64,000 bases of DNA from Bacteroidota bacterium (GCA_018818065.1 JAHISV010000002.1:1-64000); one strand, 5' to 3'; positions 35,683 to 44,920 are shown, counted from the stretch's first letter. Numbers and translations are program-made. The notes: generated from the letters alone by a model not told the origin.

Positions 35683-36579
35683 ATGGCAGAATCTATGATA
35701 AAAATACTCATAGAAAATTATTTAACAGAATTATCCGGATTACGTAGATTGTCTCAGAATACGTTGTCTGCGTATAAACGTGATTTATGCGAATTTCAAG
35801 AATTTCTTACCTTATATGAACTTGCTGATTACAGCAAGATTACTGAAAAACATGTAAAAAAATACTTATTATTTCTTAATGAAAAGGAATTGAGTAAAAC
35901 GAGTATATCCAGAAGGCTTTCTACAGTCAGAGGATTATTTAAGTATTTAGCTCGTAATGAGCATGTTGAAGATAACCCTTTTAGTGATGTAAAAAATCCT
36001 AAGACCAAAAGAAAACTTCCTGAAACATTATCTTCGGACTCTTTTAATGAAATATCTAAAATATTAGATGAAGAAGGGAACAATGGAAAATCAATTTTAG
36101 TTAAAGCTGTATTCGAATTACTTTATGGATGTGCTTTACGAGTTTCTGAAGTATGCGATCTTTCAAAAAATGATATAGACATAAATACTCAGACTGTTAG
36201 AGTTAAGGGGAAAGGTTCTAAGGTAAGAATTGTTCCGCTTGGGAGTAAGTCTAAAATAATATTGGAGGAATATCTCAGAAAAAGAATACAGATTGAGGAA
36301 ACTTCAGCATTGTTTATAACGTCGAAGAATAAACGGATCCAACCAAGGCTGGTTCAGCGTTGGGCAAATAAATATTTATCTTTAGTAACTGATATTGAAA
36401 AGAAAAGTCCACATGTTCTTAGACATGCTGCAGCAACACATATGTTAGACAATGGTGCAGATATCATGGCCGTTAAAGAAATATTAGGTCATGAAAACTT
36501 ATCAACAACACAAATTTACACACACGTTAGTGTTGAAAGATTAAAGAAGACGTATAAAACAGCCCACCCAAAATCATAA
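35683..36579 (+). CDS. Tyrosine recombinase XerC/XerD
   Basis: Xer recombinases resolve chromosome dimers at dif. The N-terminal SAM-like domain (about 1-90; LRRLSQNTLSAYKRDLCEF) precedes the catalytic domain with the Arg in LLYGCALRVSEVCDL, the HxxR pair in PHVLRHAAATHMLDNGAD, and LGHENLSTTQIYTHVS with the nucleophilic Tyr. The 298-residue length and lack of extra domains fit a core-genome Xer rather than a phage integrase. XerC and XerD cannot be told apart by eye. No attachment site or element boundary is visible around it, which supports a housekeeping role. Confidence 0.92.
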   Translation: MAESMIKILIENYLTELSGLRRLSQNTLSAYKRDLCEFQEFLTLYELADYSKITEKHVKKYLLFLNEKELSKTSISRRLSTVRGLFKYLARNEHVEDNPFSDVKNPKTKRKLPETLSSDSFNEISKILDEEGNNGKSILVKAVFELLYGCALRVSEVCDLSKNDIDINTQTVRVKGKGSKVRIVPLGSKSKIILEEYLRKRIQIEETSALFITSKNKRIQPRLVQRWANKYLSLVTDIEKKSPHVLRHAAATHMLDNGADIMAVKEILGHENLSTTQIYTHVSVERLKKTYKTAHPKS

Positions 36580-36588
36580 GGAGTTGTT

Positions 36589-36897
36589 ATGAATATCAAT
36601 ATCACAGCGAGAAAATTTAGAGCAAAAGATACCTTAACAGACCATATTAATAAAAAGATTAGAACACTTGAAAAGTACAACTCCAACATCATTGATGTTG
36701 ATGTTATTATGAGCTTTACTCATCTAAAAGATAGCATCAAGAAAATTGAAATCACGGTAAATATACCTGGCAAGGTTCTGGCAGTTTCCGACGAGTCTGA
36801 TGATTTTCGTAAATCTACAGACAACGCTGTTGATAAACTGACAAGACAGCTAAAAAAAGTTAAGTCAAAAGTTCTTGCAAAGCCAAAAGTACAATGA
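36589..36897 (+). CDS. hpf: Ribosome hibernation-promoting factor (short form)
   Basis: HPF/YfiA proteins bind the small ribosomal subunit and silence ribosomes in stationary phase. The 102-residue protein is the short form, lacking the C-terminal dimerisation domain of long HPF. The motif ITARKFRAKDTLTDHINKKIRTLEKY at the N-terminus and SDDFRKSTDNAVDKLTRQLKK at the C-terminus are family hallmarks. GGAG precedes the ATG, 9 bases after the xer stop. The stop overlaps hprK (ATGA). In proteobacteria hpf also neighbours PTS regulatory genes. Confidence 0.93.
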   Translation: MNINITARKFRAKDTLTDHINKKIRTLEKYNSNIIDVDVIMSFTHLKDSIKKIEITVNIPGKVLAVSDESDDFRKSTDNAVDKLTRQLKKVKSKVLAKPKVQ

Positions 36898-37907
36898 TAT
36901 TCGAAGAAAAAAACATATTCAAAAAAGATAGTATAACAGTTGAATTCTTTTTTAAGAATGTAAAAGAAAGATTCAATTTTACTTTACTAAACGAAAAACC
37001 GTTTGGTTTTGAGAAGGTTATCAGGGAGCAGTCGTTAAACAGACCTCAATTTGCCTTGACCGGTTTTATGGATCACTTCACAGAATCCAGAATACAGGTT
37101 TTTGGAAATACAGAATTGAAGTATCTTTCTTTATTGGACTCTAATCAAAGAAAAGAATCCCTGGAAAAAATATTCGAAAGAAATATTCCATGCGTTATCT
37201 TAACTGAAAGTAATCAGCCTTTTCAGGAGATGATTGACCTGTCTCAAAAGTATAATATACCTCTTTTTGGTTCAACATATCCAACAACAAAATTAATTTA
37301 CCTCATAGGCGATTTTCTCGATGACCAGTTTGCCAGCAGGCTCTCTGCTCATGGTTCCTTTGTTGATGTATACGGAGTAGGCGTTTTGTTTGTGGGACGC
37401 TCCGGTATTGGAAAAAGTGAAGTTGCCCTTGATCTGGTTGAGAGAGGACACCGCCTTGTTGCAGATGATGTTGTTATCTTTACAAAAAAAGGCGAAGGAA
37501 TTCTTATTGGTTCAGGTACTCAACTGGTTCAGCACTTTATGGAAGTCAGAGGTATTGGTTTAATTGATATCAGGAGTATATTTGGAGTCAGATCCATTAG
37601 GTATCAAAAAAGACTTGAAGTAGTTATTGACCTGGAAATATGGGACGAGGACGCCACATATACTCGCACCGGACTGGATGAAAACTTGATTAACATTTGT
37701 GGTGTAGAAATACCTCAGGTTAAAGTGCCTATTGTTCCCGGTAAGAATATTACTGTTATTTCTGAAGTAATTGCACTGAATTACCTTCAAAAACATTATG
37801 GAGAAGATGCAGCGAAGATTTTTAAGGAAAGACTTGATAAAAAATTACAGGAAAAATCGTCAAATAACGATCGTTCCATTGATTATTTTGAACATGATTT
37901 TGAATAA
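36894..37907 (+). CDS. hprK: HPr kinase/phosphorylase
   Basis: HprK phosphorylates and dephosphorylates a serine of HPr, linking carbon supply to regulation. The N-terminal domain (about 1-130) and the C-terminal kinase domain are both present. The P-loop is GRSGIGKS (residues 168-175), followed by EVALDLVERGHRLVADD, and the family signature MEVRGIGLIDIRSIFG is intact. The 337-residue length is slightly above the typical 310. It is translationally coupled to hpf. With ptsI at the left edge it suggests a regulatory PTS, though HPr itself is not in the window. Confidence 0.94.
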   Translation: MIFEEKNIFKKDSITVEFFFKNVKERFNFTLLNEKPFGFEKVIREQSLNRPQFALTGFMDHFTESRIQVFGNTELKYLSLLDSNQRKESLEKIFERNIPCVILTESNQPFQEMIDLSQKYNIPLFGSTYPTTKLIYLIGDFLDDQFASRLSAHGSFVDVYGVGVLFVGRSGIGKSEVALDLVERGHRLVADDVVIFTKKGEGILIGSGTQLVQHFMEVRGIGLIDIRSIFGVRSIRYQKRLEVVIDLEIWDEDATYTRTGLDENLINICGVEIPQVKVPIVPGKNITVISEVIALNYLQKHYGEDAAKIFKERLDKKLQEKSSNNDRSIDYFEHDFE

Positions 37908-37965
37908 TTATTTTTAATTTTAGTCTTGACTGGTATGACCACTTTTATTATCTTCGCTCCGAATT

Positions 37966-38889
37966 ATGAAACATTTTTATTATTTCTCAAAGAGCAAACT
38001 GAAGTTTGTTGAGATTCGTAAATTTCGCAGGAAGTTTATGTTTCTTCAACTATTCTTCTCGATACTATTTTCGTTTATGATTTTTAGTGGCTATTTCATT
38101 ATTAATGAAATAATAAATCCTAATCAAAAGGTAGCCTCACTCAAAAACGAAAACAGAGATCTCTCTAATAAGTTTAAAGGGCTCTTGGCAAAGTATGAAA
38201 AACTAGATACTGAAATGAATGATTTGCTTGGTAAAAGTGATGAACTTCGTCTTCAGGTTGACCTTCCACTGATTAATAACAAAAATATTGGTACTGGAGG
38301 GCGAGTTTTCGATGAAATATCTCCCTCTAACTCCCGTGATATTTCTGAATTAATCAGCAGACTTGACAAATTTGTTGATAATATTTCTGTAAAGATTAAA
38401 CTTGAAGAAAATAATTACAGTGAAATTGAAAACGCTTTTAATTATAATGAAAAATTGTATGATGCTATACCTGCTATTAAACCTGTTGATGGGAATTATG
38501 GTAATCGTTTTGGAATGAGATTGCATCCTGTTCTTAAAATAAGAAGGATGCATAATGGGCAAGACATTATTTGTCCAACAGGTAGTAAGGTTTATGCTTC
38601 CGGAAAAGGCAAAATAGAATTTGCCGGTTGGCGTGGTGGACTTGGTTACACCGTAATTGTTGATCATGGTTTTGGATACAGAAGTTACTATGGTCATCTT
38701 TCAAAAATATTAATTAAAGAAGGTAATAGTGTTAATCGTGGCGACTTAGTTGGCCTTTCTGGTGCTACTGGTAAGCTTTCTGCCGGACAGCATTTGCACT
38801 ATGAAGTTCGACATAACGGAATTGCACTTAATCCCCGAAATTTTATATATGACGATGTAGAACTATTCGAAATCGTTTCAACTGAGTAA
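37966..38889 (+). CDS. M23-family peptidoglycan endopeptidase, membrane anchored
   Basis: The 307-residue protein has one membrane helix (about 25-46), a coiled-coil region (55-95) and a C-terminal LytM/M23 domain (about 175-290). The zinc motif is complete: MHNGQDI (HxxxD) and HLHYEV (HxH), so it is likely an active endopeptidase rather than an EnvC-type activator. GNRFGMRLHPVLKIRRMHNG and GYRSYYGHLSKILIKEGNSVNRGDLVGLSGATG are typical. It acts in the periplasm on peptide crosslinks during growth or division. It stands alone, 58 bases after hprK. Confidence 0.92.
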   Translation: MKHFYYFSKSKLKFVEIRKFRRKFMFLQLFFSILFSFMIFSGYFIINEIINPNQKVASLKNENRDLSNKFKGLLAKYEKLDTEMNDLLGKSDELRLQVDLPLINNKNIGTGGRVFDEISPSNSRDISELISRLDKFVDNISVKIKLEENNYSEIENAFNYNEKLYDAIPAIKPVDGNYGNRFGMRLHPVLKIRRMHNGQDIICPTGSKVYASGKGKIEFAGWRGGLGYTVIVDHGFGYRSYYGHLSKILIKEGNSVNRGDLVGLSGATGKLSAGQHLHYEVRHNGIALNPRNFIYDDVELFEIVSTE

Positions 38890-38911
38890 TATTACTAGGA
38901 GTAAACTAAGA

Positions 38912-39139
38912 ATGATTTGGACTGTTGAATTAGCCTCTTACCTTGATGATGCGCCATGGCCAGCATCTAAGGATGAATTATTGGATTATGCTGATAGAAT
39001 AGGTGCCCCCTTAGAGGTTATGGAAAATCTTCGTGAATTAGAAGATGCTGAAGAGCCATACGAAACGATTGAGGATATTTGGCCGGACTATCCGGTAGAT
39101 GAGGATTTCTTTTACTCTGATGAAGACGAGTACAATTAG
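38912..39139 (+). CDS. DUF2795-like small acidic protein
   Basis: This 75-residue, very acidic protein (many Glu/Asp, about 12 in the last 25 residues) begins WTVELASYLDDAPWPASKDELLDYADRIGAPLEVMENLREL, the pattern of the DUF2795 family, whose function is not known. The short helix-turn-helix-like fold and the acidic tail do not suggest a catalytic activity. It has AGGAG ahead of the ATG and is followed after 18 bases by holB. Confidence 0.75.
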   Translation: MIWTVELASYLDDAPWPASKDELLDYADRIGAPLEVMENLRELEDAEEPYETIEDIWPDYPVDEDFFYSDEDEYN

Positions 39140-39157
39140 TCCTTATCAGGAAATAGA

Positions 39158-40270
39158 ATGATTTCAAATTTTGTTGAAGGCTTCGTTCAAAATGAAGCCT
39201 TTGCAACTTTAACTACGATTTATAATTCAAATAGAATTCCACATGCCTTTATTTTCTCGGGGAAAGAGGGAGTAGGAAAGCATTCAACCGCGATTGAATT
39301 TGCAAAACTGCTTAATAGTAACTTACCTGATGAAAAAAGGAGAATTATTAATCGAAAAATTCAATGCCTTGAAGAACCCTTCGTAAAATACATTTTCCCA
39401 TTACCCAGGGGGAAAGGTGAGACGGGTGATGATACTGCCTATCAAAAACTGCCAAAAGATGCCATTGAGCAAATTCAGAACGAAATCAAGATAAAAACTG
39501 AAAATCCGTTTCATACTATTCGAATTGATAAGGCAAATAGTATTAAGATTAATAGTATTCGTGAAATACGGAAATTTATATCTATTGGCTACGATGATGT
39601 GAAGTATAGATTTATCATTATCAATGATGCTCATTTGATGCAAGACGAAGCCCAGAATGCACTGTTGAAAGGTTTGGAAGAACCTCCTGAGGGAATTATT
39701 TTCATTCTCCTTACTCCTTACGTTGATAAATTATTGCCGACAATTTTATCACGTTGCTGGAAAATTGATTTCAAACCTTTACAAAGAACTATAGTTCAGG
39801 AAGTTCTGGAGAATAAATTTAAGCTTGAGAGAGATACTGCCCAAAAAGTATCGTTTTTCTCAGATGGGTCAGTAACTGAAGGCTACAGACTTAGCCAAAA
39901 AAATTTTGAAGAGATAATTGTTAGTGCAATTAATCTCCTCAGGTTTGCATTGGCAGGCAGGTATAATACTGCATTTAAACATATGAACGAGTTTTTAGAG
40001 GATTCTCCAAAAGAATCAATGAATTTACTGATTGGTCTTATAATGCGATGGTTAAATGATACAGTGAAGAACAGAAATGATCTTCAGGATTATTATTTTG
40101 AAAATTATTCAGAAACGTTGGTTAAGTTTAACAAGAAATTTAATCACGCAGACGTACTCAACGTCTATGAACACCTTGAAGAACAACAGGCAGCCATAAG
40201 TAAAAATGTTAGCTTGAATGTAATAGCAATGAATATTATATTTGACATTGCGTCAATCGCTATGAGGTAA
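39158..40270 (+). CDS. holB: DNA polymerase III delta' subunit (AAA+ clamp loader)
   Basis: HolB is part of the clamp loader that puts the sliding clamp onto DNA. The N-terminal AAA+ domain has the Walker A-like loop FSGKEGVGKHSTA, a sensor region ILLTPYVDKLLPTILSRCWKI (the SRC motif of clamp loaders), and ALLKGLEEPPEG. About 370 residues is normal. The RFC-like zinc module of DnaX is absent: the insertion near 70-100 has one Cys only. The PSP1/RicT gene follows after 4 bases, the same holB-yaaT order as in Firmicutes. Confidence 0.9.
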   Translation: MISNFVEGFVQNEAFATLTTIYNSNRIPHAFIFSGKEGVGKHSTAIEFAKLLNSNLPDEKRRIINRKIQCLEEPFVKYIFPLPRGKGETGDDTAYQKLPKDAIEQIQNEIKIKTENPFHTIRIDKANSIKINSIREIRKFISIGYDDVKYRFIIINDAHLMQDEAQNALLKGLEEPPEGIIFILLTPYVDKLLPTILSRCWKIDFKPLQRTIVQEVLENKFKLERDTAQKVSFFSDGSVTEGYRLSQKNFEEIIVSAINLLRFALAGRYNTAFKHMNEFLEDSPKESMNLLIGLIMRWLNDTVKNRNDLQDYYFENYSETLVKFNKKFNHADVLNVYEHLEEQQAAISKNVSLNVIAMNIIFDIASIAMR

Positions 40271-40274
40271 TAAT

Positions 40275-41123
40275 TTGTTTCAAATAGATCTTTCGTTTTT
40301 AAAAGGTTCAATTTCTGCTGATGAACTCAGAAAAGCTGAACAAAAGTACGATTCAAAATATAAATCTAAAATTCTAGAAGATATTCTTCCGCCAAAATGT
40401 CAGGATGACGATTCTCTTAGTGAAAAAGAAAGTGATAAAATTATTTCTTTGGATCAAAGAAAAATTATTGAAGCAGACTGCAAAGGACTACTCGGGTATC
40501 ATTTTTGTGAAATTCCAGAAACAGAAAGTGAAGAATTTTCGCTAGATGATTTTATAATTGTCAAGCACGAAGAATCACTTGAAATATCTAAAGTGGCTGA
40601 GCAGAGTGAAATGGTTAAGCTACGTAGACAAAACCTGGGATGCTGTTCTGATGAAGTACCTATTTTTGTAAGAAAGGCCACTGATTCTGATCTTGAACAA
40701 TACAGGAAAAACTTAAAAGACGAAGCCCATGCTATAACTGTTTTTAAGGAAAAACTGGATAAGTTTAAGCTGGATATGAAATTAGTTAATATTCATTATC
40801 AGTTTGATCGAAAGAAACTATTCTTTTTTTATACAGCTGATGGCAGAGTGGATTTTAGAGAATTAGCCAAAGATTTAGCATCAATATTTAAGACCCGAAT
40901 CGAGCTTAGACAAATAGGTGTTAGAGATGAAGCTAAACAAATCGGCGGTATGGGTACATGCGGTAGAGAATATTGCTGTTCCTCATTCCTAAGTAATTTC
41001 AAAAGAATTACGACTCAATTGGCAAGTGAACAAAATTTATCTTCCAACATGGCTAAATTAAGTGGTCCATGTGGTAAGTTAAAATGCTGCCTATCTTTTG
41101 AATCTGAGTGTGAGTGTAGTTAA
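40275..41123 (+). CDS. PSP1 domain protein (RicT/YaaT-like)
   Basis: The protein has the PSP1 core with its cysteine-rich signature: GGMGTCGREYCCSSFL and GPCGKLKCCLSFESECEC. In Bacillus the relative RicT (YaaT) works with RicA and RicF in a complex bearing Fe-S clusters that regulates RNase Y and sporulation; in non-sporulating bacteria the role is less clear. The N-terminal 70 residues are charged and variable. The 282-residue length is typical. The start is TTG. It is coupled to holB, 4 bases upstream, a pairing conserved across distant phyla. Confidence 0.88.
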   Translation: MFQIDLSFLKGSISADELRKAEQKYDSKYKSKILEDILPPKCQDDDSLSEKESDKIISLDQRKIIEADCKGLLGYHFCEIPETESEEFSLDDFIIVKHEESLEISKVAEQSEMVKLRRQNLGCCSDEVPIFVRKATDSDLEQYRKNLKDEAHAITVFKEKLDKFKLDMKLVNIHYQFDRKKLFFFYTADGRVDFRELAKDLASIFKTRIELRQIGVRDEAKQIGGMGTCGREYCCSSFLSNFKRITTQLASEQNLSSNMAKLSGPCGKLKCCLSFESECECS

Positions 41124-41200
41124 ACTCATTATAAATTACTTCTTTTAACTTCATTTATCTATGACCATGTTTTATATTTTAAATAATCATGGAGACAAAA

Positions 41201-42526
41201 ATGTTATCAAACCAATTTCCTAAAAAAATTGCTGTTCTTGGCTCAGCCGGTAAAATGGGCAGCGGTATTACACTTCTTGCGGCTCTTGATCTTGCGGATA
41301 GAATTGCGGATTCGGCACAAACGGATTTGAAGCTATACGCACTTGATGTTTCAGAAGAGAGTCTGGATGGATTGAAAAAATATGTTGCTGCTCAGTCAAG
41401 AAAACTTGGGGAAAAAAGACTTGAAGTTTTAAGAACCAGATATCATGAGAATATTCAATTGAGTGACGAAGAATTAATTGAGAAGTATGTTCAGGATGTG
41501 TTATCAAATTTAGTTACTACAACTTCAATCGAAGACCTTAAAAATGTTGAATTAATCTTTGAGGCCGTTAACGAGAATATGGATCTTAAGACAAGATTGA
41601 TCAAAACAATCTCCGGAAATTGTGAAGCTCCTCCTTTTATCTTTACAAATACGTCCTCCATCCCAATCAAAGAATTGGAAGAAAGTACAGGTCTTAGTGG
41701 TCGTGTATTGGGGTTTCATTTTTACAACCCACCGGCTATTCAAAAATTAGTCGAATTGATTACTACAGATTCTACGTCGAATGAAATAATTGAATATGCG
41801 AATACTTTGGCAAAAAGGATGAGAAAGATTATTGTTCCTTCAAATGATATTGCCGGATTTATTGGCAATGGACACTTCATGAGGGATCTGTTATACGCTT
41901 TTAAGGAGCTTAAGAAGCTTCAGGGTGGATTATCTTTCGCTGAAGGAGTCTATCTAATAGACTTTGTTACAAAAAGACTGCTAGTCCGCCCAATGGGGAT
42001 ATTTCAGTTAGCAGATTATGTGGGGCTGGATGTCTGTAAAAATATATTGTCTGTTATGGATTCCAGAATTCATGGCGAGGTATTAAGCGATGATCTTATT
42101 GTTGAATTATTTGGTAAGGGAGTCGTTGGAGGACAAAATTCTGATGGTTCACAAAAGAAGGGTATTTTTAATTATGAAAAGAATAAGATATCTGAAGTTT
42201 TCGAAATAAGCAGTGGAGATTATGTCCCAATTAGCAAAATTGAGGGGCAGGTTTTATCACGTCTCGGAACTCTACCCACGATAATTCCGGAATGGAAGGA
42301 TACTATTAGAAGTGAGGAGAAAGAAAGAATACTAAGCGAATATTTTACTGAAATGGCAAATCTTGATTCGTTTGGTGCGAGATTTACCATGGATTATCTG
42401 AGGAAATCCAAAGACATTGGTGAAAATCTTGTAAGTTCTGGAGTAACGAATTATTCAGAAAATGTTAATAATGTGCTTCTTCTTGGATTTTATCATGCTT
42501 ATGGTGCAATAAATAATTATTGCTAA
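41201..42526 (+). CDS. 3-hydroxyacyl-CoA dehydrogenase NAD-binding family protein
   Basis: The Rossmann domain begins KIAVLGSAGKMGSGITLLAA and contains the catalytic environment NVELIFEAVNENMDLKTRLIKTI, FTNTSSIPIKELEESTG and GRVLGFHFYNPPAIQKLVELI (catalytic His in GFHFYNP). The C-terminal 3HCDH domain (about 215-440) has VPSNDIAGFIGNGHFMRDLLYA. At about 440 residues it is longer than the free short-chain enzymes (about 285-310), with an insertion after the first Rossmann strand. The likely reaction is oxidation of 3-hydroxyacyl-CoA in fatty acid breakdown, though the exact substrate is open. ATG 41201 lies behind GGAG; ATG 41189 is in frame too. Confidence 0.88.
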   Translation: MLSNQFPKKIAVLGSAGKMGSGITLLAALDLADRIADSAQTDLKLYALDVSEESLDGLKKYVAAQSRKLGEKRLEVLRTRYHENIQLSDEELIEKYVQDVLSNLVTTTSIEDLKNVELIFEAVNENMDLKTRLIKTISGNCEAPPFIFTNTSSIPIKELEESTGLSGRVLGFHFYNPPAIQKLVELITTDSTSNEIIEYANTLAKRMRKIIVPSNDIAGFIGNGHFMRDLLYAFKELKKLQGGLSFAEGVYLIDFVTKRLLVRPMGIFQLADYVGLDVCKNILSVMDSRIHGEVLSDDLIVELFGKGVVGGQNSDGSQKKGIFNYEKNKISEVFEISSGDYVPISKIEGQVLSRLGTLPTIIPEWKDTIRSEEKERILSEYFTEMANLDSFGARFTMDYLRKSKDIGENLVSSGVTNYSENVNNVLLLGFYHAYGAINNYC

Positions 42527-42596
42527 TTTTGATAAAATTGTAAAAAATTCGAATGAATATGACTAATTTTGGACTTTGGATTATCTAAAGAGTGTT

Positions 42597-44699
42597 ATGA
42601 AAGTAGCTGAAAAGAGTTCCAAAAAATACATAGGCTCCTGGAGAGAATTCCACAAAATCATCAGGAACCTGTTTAGTAATTTGAATATGCCTGAATATGT
42701 CACTTATAGCTTATTTGCCATACTCACAGGTGCATTTGCAGGGTTTGCCGCGGTCTTTTTCCATGAGTGCATTCAATTACTCACTGAATTCTCTTTTCAA
42801 CATCTTGTTAAAATGTTTGGTTTTCTGGGAATATTTGCTGTCATAATAATTCCCGCTCTTGGGATGCTCATCCAGAGTATAATGACAGATGCTTTTCCTA
42901 AAACTGCTTCAAAAAAGGGTATACCAGAGGTAATTAAATCAGTTGCAATTAGGGGCGGGTATATTCCATTCAGGACAACTCTGTTTCATTTTATTGCTCC
43001 AATTATTTGTCTTGGTACTGGTGGTACATTGGGTCCGGAGGGCCCCGCTGCACAGTTGGGTGCAGGGGTAGGGAGCAAGCTGGGTAATTTGTTCGGTTTA
43101 TCCGACTCACGAAGAAGAATGTTTACGGCGGCCGGTGCAGGAGCGGCAATCTCAGCAGTTTTTAATACTCCGCTTGGCGGAATATTTTTTGGTCTTGAAA
43201 TAATTCTTCTAAATGATTTTCAATCTCCTACATTTTCAGCACTTATTTTGTCTTCTGTTACGGCAAGTGCAATTTCAAGAATATTTCTTGGTGATTCGCC
43301 TGCATTTATCTTTGAAACTGTTTCAATAGGTTCTTATAACCAGTTGCATTATTATGCTTTACTAGGATTACTTGCCGGAATACTTTCTCTGTTATTTGTG
43401 AAATATTCTGATACAACTAAACATTTTATCGGACAAAAAATAAAACCATTTATTTCCGGCTGGATGCTTATGGTAATTGTTGGATTGCTGGTAGGTGTTG
43501 CAGGATTCTTTTATGCTGATATATTTGGCATTGGATACGGTGCTATTAATTCATTGCTGTCGAACAGTATGACGTTAAAAATTGCAATTATTCTCTTAGT
43601 TCTTAAATTTATACTGGTTCCACTCGTCCTGCATTCAGGGGGCTTTGGAGGACTGTTTGCTCCATCTTTGTTTCTGGGAGCATGCTTTGGCTATATTTAT
43701 GCCACTGTTTTGAACCAGTTTTGGGGATTAAATCTTGATACAACTACATATACGCTGGTTAGTATGGGAGCTGTGTTAGGAGGAGTCAATTCAATTCCAA
43801 TATCCTCGATCATGATAATATTTGAAATGACGAAAGATTACACCTTTATTTTACCCCTTATGCTTGCAGTTGTCTTAAGTACGATGATTGTTCAATTAAT
43901 AATGAAAGGCTCAGTTCACGTTAAACACCTGGAAAGGGAAGGATTTAATATCTCTCAGGGACGTGAAGTTAGTATTTTAAGATCCATTCTTGTTTCCGAC
44001 GTCATGATACCAGACATAATGCTTATACCGGAAATAACTCCCTTAAAGGACCTAATAAGCAAATTAATAGAAAGTCCACATGGTACATTTTACACCGTTG
44101 ATGAAAAAGGCAAAATTAATGGAAAAATTTCGGAAAATGAGCTGAGACCTATAATAACTGAGTACGAAAGCCTTAGAGAGATGCTTCTTGTTGGCGATAT
44201 TGCTATACAGGACTTTGAATTTGTTTATGACACTGATGATCTTGATAGCGTATTAAAACTTTTTGGGAAACAAAATGTTGATGTTTTTCCAGTGATTTCA
44301 AGTAAAAATCATGAGTTAGTGGTTGGCACTATAATTAGGCAGGACGTTATTGCTGCTTATAATAGAGAGAGTTTTAAATATAATCTGACAGATGGTTTAG
44401 CTCACGAAATCAAATCAATAAATAGAGCAAAGGTTTCTAAAGTTGCCGACGGGTATTCTATAAGTGAATGCATCGTACCGATTAGCTATGTTGGTAAAAC
44501 CCTAAACGAACTCAGGTTTAGAAATAAATATGGATTGGATATATTGATGATTAAAAAGAGAAAAGATAGTTTTGATTTGGAAAAAAATGAATCAGAAGTA
44601 TTGATGCCGCAACCGGATTACAAATTAGAGGCAGATGATATTTTAGTTATTTTTGGTGCAGATCAAAATATAAAGAAAACCGAAGATTGGTATATATGA
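42597..44699 (+). CDS. ClC-type chloride channel/exchanger with CBS and RCK_C-like domains
   Basis: The membrane part (about 25-430) is a ClC protein: KKGIPEVIKSVAIRGG replaces the usual GSGIP, GTGGTLGPEGPAAQLGAG carries the gating glutamate (Glu148) in a GPEGP rather than GREGP context, and SGGFGGLFAPSLFLGACFGY is the third signature. After the channel comes a CBS pair (about 465-605; VSDVMIPDI, HGTFYTVDEKGKI, VDVFPVISSKNH). The final part (about 620-700; ISYVGKTLNELRFRNKYGLDILMIK, DILVIFGADQN) resembles the RCK_C (TrkA-C) domain of potassium systems. TTG 42576 is an alternative start. Cytoplasmic regulation by nucleotide or another small ligand is likely. Confidence 0.88.
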   Translation: MKVAEKSSKKYIGSWREFHKIIRNLFSNLNMPEYVTYSLFAILTGAFAGFAAVFFHECIQLLTEFSFQHLVKMFGFLGIFAVIIIPALGMLIQSIMTDAFPKTASKKGIPEVIKSVAIRGGYIPFRTTLFHFIAPIICLGTGGTLGPEGPAAQLGAGVGSKLGNLFGLSDSRRRMFTAAGAGAAISAVFNTPLGGIFFGLEIILLNDFQSPTFSALILSSVTASAISRIFLGDSPAFIFETVSIGSYNQLHYYALLGLLAGILSLLFVKYSDTTKHFIGQKIKPFISGWMLMVIVGLLVGVAGFFYADIFGIGYGAINSLLSNSMTLKIAIILLVLKFILVPLVLHSGGFGGLFAPSLFLGACFGYIYATVLNQFWGLNLDTTTYTLVSMGAVLGGVNSIPISSIMIIFEMTKDYTFILPLMLAVVLSTMIVQLIMKGSVHVKHLEREGFNISQGREVSILRSILVSDVMIPDIMLIPEITPLKDLISKLIESPHGTFYTVDEKGKINGKISENELRPIITEYESLREMLLVGDIAIQDFEFVYDTDDLDSVLKLFGKQNVDVFPVISSKNHELVVGTIIRQDVIAAYNRESFKYNLTDGLAHEIKSINRAKVSKVADGYSISECIVPISYVGKTLNELRFRNKYGLDILMIKKRKDSFDLEKNESEVLMPQPDYKLEADDILVIFGADQNIKKTEDWYI

Positions 44700-44815
44700 A
44701 GCATATTGTATAAAATTTAAACAGTATGTGTATAAAGTCATTCCCTATGGGTTGAGTTAATATCTTCTATTAAAATCACTTACCCGTAATGAGAACTTTT
44801 GAGACAAAATTTGAT

Positions 44816-44834
44816 AGTTGTCAAAAAGTTGTCA
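44816..44834. repeat. AGTTGTCA direct repeat with 11-bp period
   Basis: AGTTGTCA occurs at 44816-44823 and again at 44827-44834, one helical turn apart, about 90 bases before the first gene of the accessory pair. It could be an operator or part of a promoter (each copy contains TTGTCA, similar to a -35 box). No -10 box stands out. Confidence 0.35.
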
Positions 44835-44920
44835 TACAAATTTATCATGCTTAATTCCTGAAAACAATAATATTGATTGTTAATAATAGAATTATTACCT
44901 TGGAAATAAAAGAGTTAAGT

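Noticed and set aside
35683-36579. Xer-type recombinase considered as a sign of an integrated element
   Set aside because: Its length and motifs are those of a core Xer protein, both neighbours are housekeeping genes, and no repeats or attachment sites are seen.
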